A stretch of DNA of 63,424 bases from CAYLPU01 sp964385635 (GTDB taxonomy: Bacteria; Chloroflexota; Anaerolineae; B4-G1), in NCBI GenBank assembly GCA_964385635.1, contig CAYLPU010000017.1, forward strand, positions 1 through 63,424. The letters run 5' to 3'. The notes under the pieces are model-generated. The model worked only from the letters and a program-made list of their open reading frames with translations. It ran no database searches and was not told where the DNA came from. A program made the position numbers and the translations under genes. Shown here in pieces: positions 60,196-63,424 of the stretch (its first letter is position 1; each line of letters begins with the position of its first letter).

Positions 60196-60618
60196 TCCAC
60201 CTCCACCACTTTCAAACTCTCGATGCCCCGGTCGTCCACGATCTTGACGGCGATGCGCCGGTAGGGCGGATCAATATAGATCATCTGCACCTGCCCGGCC
60301 AGCCCCTCTTTTTCCAGCAGGCTGTTCATCACCATGCGGGCCGTCCTGTTTGCGCACCGCCTCGATGATGGTGCGCGGGTCTATGCGCTCGTGGATGTGG
60401 AGGGAGACGGTGGGAACCTCAAAGGAAGTGTGCTCGGCCTTGCCCGCCCATTGCAGTTGCGGGTCGAGGTGGGGGTCGTAGGTGTAGGTGCGCGGCCCAG
60501 CGTCGGGGTCGGGGTCGGGCGTCACCAGGCCGACGGGCGGGTTGTTGACCCGCTCTTTGCCGGTGTGTTGGTAGGATTCAATCGGGCGTTTGGTTTTGGT
60601 TGATTTTCGTCGGGCCAT
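60192..60618 (-). pseudogene. Type III-like DNA methyltransferase (mod), internally deleted
   Basis: N-terminal ESYQHTGKERVNNPPVGLV, TYTYDPHLDPQLQWAGKAEH and SFEVPTVSLHIHERIDPRTI match mod subunits paired with BPTD_3080-like enzymes. A frameshift near 60345 is followed by NSLLEKEGLAGQVQMIYIDPPY, the DPPY catalytic motif, but the sequence then jumps directly to the family's C-terminal IAVKIVDDRGIESLKV. Several hundred residues, including the SAM-binding and target-recognition parts, are absent. First gene of the mod-MNT-HEPN-res coupled operon. Confidence 0.75.
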
Positions 60619-60662
60619 GTTGTGACTTTCCTTTTGTCGTGATGCTGAACGCTGGTGAGAGG

Positions 60663-60910
60663 GCGGCTAACTACTGAATAGATGGACGTTTGCCCACCCC
60701 AATTATATCCCTCCGTCGCCACCGCGCAACCGCCCGCCGCAGGCCAACCATTCCCCCATATCGGCGGCGACTCCCACCTAGTCATCGTCGGGCTTGTACT
60801 CTTCGAGCACCTCGTGCAGCAGGGAATAGGATGTGTGCTATCTTTTCGCGGCAAGCCCGACTTCCTACAGTTGTACGAGATTCTTCAAATTAACTGCGAA
60901 CCTTACCCAC
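60663..60910. repeat. Decayed repeat, copy A
   Basis: Begins ggctaactactgaatagatg and includes caaccgcccgccgcaggc, gagcacctcgtgcagcaggg and ttttcgcggcaagcccga. On the minus strand it holds the end of a reading frame (CREKIAHIL.SLLHEVLEE..DDD-stop) with a one-base insertion. No intact gene between 60619 and 61010. Confidence 0.65.
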
Positions 60911-61010
60911 CCATCCCCTGCACGTCAGGCGACATAGTCGCGGTGTGCGGTTTCGAGTGAACGGATCGCAGAACCGCTGGTTAGGCGCACGTTTATCTAC
61001 CAGGCAAGGA

Positions 61011-61787
61011 TCAAGTTCTTGAGAAAGCGCCACGACTTATCAGGTCTTGATCGATATTCGGCAGAAGCTGCACTGTTTCATAAACGAAATCTTCCAACTT
61101 GCGTAGCATACCTACGCAGTATACATCAACCCCTACTCCATCTGGCATAGTTGGGTTCTGAATATGAGTGTCTGCAAAATCCTTGACAAAATCCTCAAGA
61201 AGAACATGCATAGGAACCAGACCTTCTATCTTGCCATCATGTGTCAACCGATCTCTATAACGCAACACAGCCTCTGTTATCCATTCTTTGCTGTTCGTCA
61301 CAACTACCTTGGCCAATGCTCCAGCGTTGGAGAATCTCTTTGGAGCACTATGATTTAGCCATTTGATGAATGTTCCACCGGATAGTTTCTCTCCCGCTAC
61401 TTTGGCCCGCTTGAAAGTCATCTTCTGCGATGGCACGATGAGTTTGGTCATCAATTGCGCAAAGGCGTCAAGGAAAGATTTCAGGGCATAGAAGGTTCCA
61501 TTCAAAGATGACAAATAGCCCACCCCCTCGTAGCAAGCTATCCAGGGGGCTTCGATTTGTGTCCTTGTTGCTTGCATTAAAGCACTTCTCTCTTCCAAGA
61601 GCTGATTGAAGAATAGCTTTCTATCTCTAGATATGACTTCACCTATGCTCCTAACCTGGTAGCGAAACATAGCAGCCTGATTCGCTGAAGTATTCACTTC
61701 ACCTCTAACAGATGTGGGATACGCATTACCGTTGAAGAGGCTGAAAGTTGTATAGAGATCTTTGCTGACGATTTGAATGGTTGGCAT
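61011..61787 (-). CDS. Hypothetical protein of the accessory region
   Basis: A 258-residue soluble protein with no recognised family. N-terminus MPTIQIVSKDLYTTFSLFNG, middle helices YALKSFLDAFAQLMTKLIV, and a segment WITEAVLRYRDRLTHDGKIEG that has the R...H spacing seen in some HEPN-like helices. Lower GC than neighbours fits recent acquisition. It lies between copies A and B of the repeat. A toxin or abortive-infection role is only a guess. Confidence 0.6.
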   Translation of the reverse strand: MPTIQIVSKDLYTTFSLFNGNAYPTSVRGEVNTSANQAAMFRYQVRSIGEVISRDRKLFFNQLLEERSALMQATRTQIEAPWIACYEGVGYLSSLNGTFYALKSFLDAFAQLMTKLIVPSQKMTFKRAKVAGEKLSGGTFIKWLNHSAPKRFSNAGALAKVVVTNSKEWITEAVLRYRDRLTHDGKIEGLVPMHVLLEDFVKDFADTHIQNPTMPDGVGVDVYCVGMLRKLEDFVYETVQLLPNIDQDLISRGAFSRT

Positions 61788-61818
61788 AACTGTGCCTATT
61801 GAGAGATTTTCCCGTCCG

Positions 61819-62017
61819 TGCGGCTAACTACTGATTAAATGAACGTTTGCCCACCCATAAGCTCATCAAAAACAACGCCCCATCCCAATCATACCCCGCA
61901 ACTGCCATCGCACAACCGCCCGCCGCAGGCCAAACATTCCCGTCACACCGGCGGCGACTCCCACCTAATCGTCAGACACGCCATCTTTGAGCACGCCGCG
62001 CATCAGGGATAGGACGC
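61819..62017. repeat. Decayed repeat, copy B
   Basis: Starts cggctaactactgattaaatg and includes gcacaaccgcccgccgcaggc and the end of a minus-strand frame VLSLMRG VLKDG..SDD-stop; lacks the ttttcgcggcaagcc part. No gene in 61788-62021 otherwise. Confidence 0.6.
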
Positions 62018-62021
62018 ATCA

Positions 62022-62303
62022 CTATGCCCCCCAACTCTCACGTTCGGCCTGGATTTCCGCGTCAATCTGGGCCTCGGTGCGAGGGCGATAGCCACTGGCG
62101 CATAGAGCCTGGTGGATCGCTTCCAGTTTGACGAGGAATGGCGCTTTGGATTGTGTTGCTGGCAATAGCACAACTGTTACTCGTACACGACCGGTGGGTA
62201 AAGGCGCCGTTGGATGTTCTCGTTCACCCGTCACAGTCGCGCGCACAACCCCAATTATGCCTCTCCACCGCCATCGCGCAACCGCCCGCCGCAGGTTAAC
62301 CAT
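62022..62303 (-). CDS. Antitoxin-like protein, N-terminus replaced
   Basis: The C-terminal ~60 residues (GRVRVTVVLLPA, then LVKLEAIHQALCASGYRPRTEAQIDAEIQAERESWG) resemble the tails of short AbrB/VapB-like antitoxins that end in an acidic PRTxEEIDAxIxAERxxW pattern. The first ~30 residues of the open frame come from repeat copy C (ATG 62303 lies within it) and look unrelated. A real start may be an ATG-less internal codon, or the gene may be a truncated remnant. No toxin gene follows. Confidence 0.5.
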   Translation of the reverse strand: MVNLRRAVARWRWRGIIGVVRATVTGEREHPTAPLPTGRVRVTVVLLPATQSKAPFLVKLEAIHQALCASGYRPRTEAQIDAEIQAERESWGA

Positions 62304-62466
62304 TCCCCCTCACACCGGTGGCGACTCCCGCCTAGTCATCGGTGGGCAGCACATCATCTTCGAGCACGTCACGCAGCAGGGATAGGACGTGTGCTATCTT
62401 TTCGCGGCAAGCCCGATTTCCTACAGTCGTACGAGGTTCTTTAAATTAACTGCGAACCTTATCCAC
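62248..62466. repeat. Decayed repeat, copy C
   Basis: Most complete in its minus-strand frame: CREKIAHVLSLLRDVLEDD, then LPTDD-stop. Shares caaccgcccgccgcagg, gagcacgtcacgcagcaggg, ttttcgcggcaagcccga and attaactgcgaacctta with copy A. The spacer 62467-62558 shows nothing else. Confidence 0.65.
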
Positions 62467-62558
62467 TCATCCTTCTCTATCCCCGCCAACTTTTCTCCTC
62501 TGTTCCGCCAAAGGGCGTTTCCTCCGATCCACTTTGCAATACCGCCGTGTCAACTCGT

Positions 62559-62879
62559 TTACGTTACTGCCGTGCTGACCCGTTCCACAAGTTGTATGGG
62601 CACAAACAGGCTTAGACCGATAGAGTCTGATATATGTGTTGGTTTGGATTGAATACGCGCAAAGACGATGGGCTTGCCCTCGCTGCCATACCTGTCTAGT
62701 AAATCCAAGTTGTACAAACGTATGTCTGGATCATCGTCTGGCAGAACCACCAATTCAAAATTGTCTGGCAGGGAATTGAATATCTGTGGATTGTTTAGTA
62801 AATAGCGCATTATCTCCCCAGTTAACCAGAGATTCCGTTCCACAACATCAGATGGTGCATTTACCTTTGCTTGAGCCAT
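62559..62879 (-). CDS. DUF5647 family protein
   Basis: A 106-residue protein from MAQAKVNAP (62879): NLWLTGEIMRYLLNNPQIFNSLPDNFELVVLPDDDP is the DUF5647 pattern. Function unknown. Its start overlaps the end of the DUF7718-like gene by 19 bases; the two are commonly paired, which suggests a toxin-antitoxin-like or otherwise co-dependent unit (inference). Confidence 0.75.
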   Translation of the reverse strand: MAQAKVNAPSDVVERNLWLTGEIMRYLLNNPQIFNSLPDNFELVVLPDDDPDIRLYNLDLLDRYGSEGKPIVFARIQSKPTHISDSIGLSLFVPIQLVERVSTAVT

Positions 62880-63094
62880 CGCACATATCTCCTTCGATAG
62901 GTGTGCCAATTGTTCACCAAGTCACTCATCGCGGTCGTCAAAGCCTCGTTGTAATCGCGAGTTGCCATTTCGATTTTCGTCGCTGTTTCATAAGGGTGTA
63001 GTTTGTCGCAGTGCGCAAAACCGTGTGCCGTGTCGTAGCGTACTACGGGGACCCACCCAGCATTGTCCCCGAAACGGCACTCCAATTGTACCAT
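62861..63094 (-). CDS. DUF7718-like protein
   Basis: A 77-residue protein: CRFGDNAGWVPVVRYDTAHGFAHCDKLHPYE, then an alpha-helical ending ALTTAMSDLVNNWHTYRRRYVRWLKQ. Upstream partner of the DUF5647 gene with overlapping ends. No catalytic motif is evident. Confidence 0.65.
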   Translation of the reverse strand: MVQLECRFGDNAGWVPVVRYDTAHGFAHCDKLHPYETATKIEMATRDYNEALTTAMSDLVNNWHTYRRRYVRWLKQR

Positions 63095-63424
63095 AAACTT
63101 GAGAACGCGCCCTCGTTCTAACTCGAATCTGGCCCGTCAAGCGTTATCATCATCCAAGAAGCGTCGAAACTCGACCAGGCGCATTTCAGCTTTCTCCAAG
63201 TAATTTTATGCGCAGATATCAGCGAGATGTTTCTTGTCAATTGATATGCGGATAGTTTGCGGCGCGGCAGGCTAACTCCTAAATGAACGCAGTATTGCGC
63301 ATATCACGCCAATGTGCGGCAACGACGCCCCATCCCAATCATACCCCTGTGTTAAGCTAAAAGGTGTCGCCTTTTGGAGTACTATTCGAGAAGTGTGGTA
63401 GACTAGGTATGGCAGCCGTAGTAG
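63095..63424. other. Spacer with a partial repeat (copy D) at the window end
   Basis: 63270-63345 repeats parts of copy B (ggctaactcctaaatgaacg and gacgccccatcccaatcatac). A small hairpin aaaggtgtcgccttt is at 63358-63375. An ATG at 63409 could start a plus-strand gene beyond the window, but five codons are not enough to call it. Confidence 0.45.

Noticed and set aside
1..63424. tRNA and rRNA genes
   Set aside because: No cloverleaf with a GGTTCGAATCC-type T arm or rRNA core sequence was recognised by eye; a covariance search would be needed to exclude them.

Overview
The window looks like a chromosomal stretch from a GC-rich member of the Chloroflexota (inference). The basis is a UPF0182 protein, a CooT/DUF3842/CbiMQO metal cluster, a dcw cluster with lineage-type small inserts, no outer-membrane genes, and many palindromic spacer repeats. 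An aldehyde:ferredoxin oxidoreductase suggests an anaerobic or microaerobic lifestyle. Position 28525-28624 is a run of 100 N, so this is a draft scaffold.

Layout. 1-1016 (minus): a CHAT protease-like effector gene followed by the start of a STAND NTPase. Both proteins carry the same short RHIM-like motif (VQxG core), one at its C-terminus and the other at its N-terminus. This is the strongest candidate for a novel system: an amyloid-signalling effector/NLR defence pair. 1.1-6.3 kb: a MITE-like element, a hypothetical gene, an Lrp fragment, a threonine dehydratase-like enzyme, an SDR and a broken S9 peptidase. 6.4-11.1 kb (plus): efp, a UPF0182 membrane protein, an eight-cysteine protein and a HAD hydrolase. 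11-17.7 kb (minus): a double-receiver regulator, two paralogous sensor kinases (the second broken by frameshifts) and an NMT1-like binding lipoprotein coupled to the first kinase. 18-25.3 kb (minus): a probable nickel/cobalt island (CooT-like, DUF3842, CbiO/Q/M, NikL-like, a Cys/His-tailed lipoprotein, a His-tract zinc-ribbon protein), together with a truncated selD, an MFS/methyltransferase chimera and an internally deleted DUF3842 copy. 25.4-29.3 kb: DUF402, an enoyl-ACP reductase-like SDR, a four-S1-domain rpsA with a 96-bp repeat tail, and infA. 29.3-35 kb (minus): hrcA-grpE-dnaK-dnaJ-prmA behind a promoter with a CIRCE operator. 35.3-53.1 kb (minus): mraZ-rsmH-ftsL-ftsI-murF-mraY-(83 aa)-murD-ftsW-murG-(CvpA-like)-murC-murB-ddl-ftsQ-ftsA-ftsZ, without murE, headed by a promoter and three 10-bp-spaced MraZ boxes. 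53.2-56.7 kb (minus): an SCP2-like/iron-ADH/AOR operon. 57-63.4 kb: an accessory area with a translationally coupled operon (mod remnant, MNT, HEPN, res remnant) whose methylase and restriction genes have lost their catalytic cores, a three- to four-copy decayed repeat, a hypothetical gene and a DUF7718/DUF5647 pair.

Two themes run through the window. The housekeeping blocks (26-53 kb) are intact, whereas the accessory blocks are full of clean internal deletions, chimeric fusions and frameshifts. In addition, several families of short palindromic or tandem repeats sit in spacers and also inside reading frames (HAD, two kinases, CbiO, NikL-like, MurD, FtsI, ADH), where they are translated as extra loops or tails.
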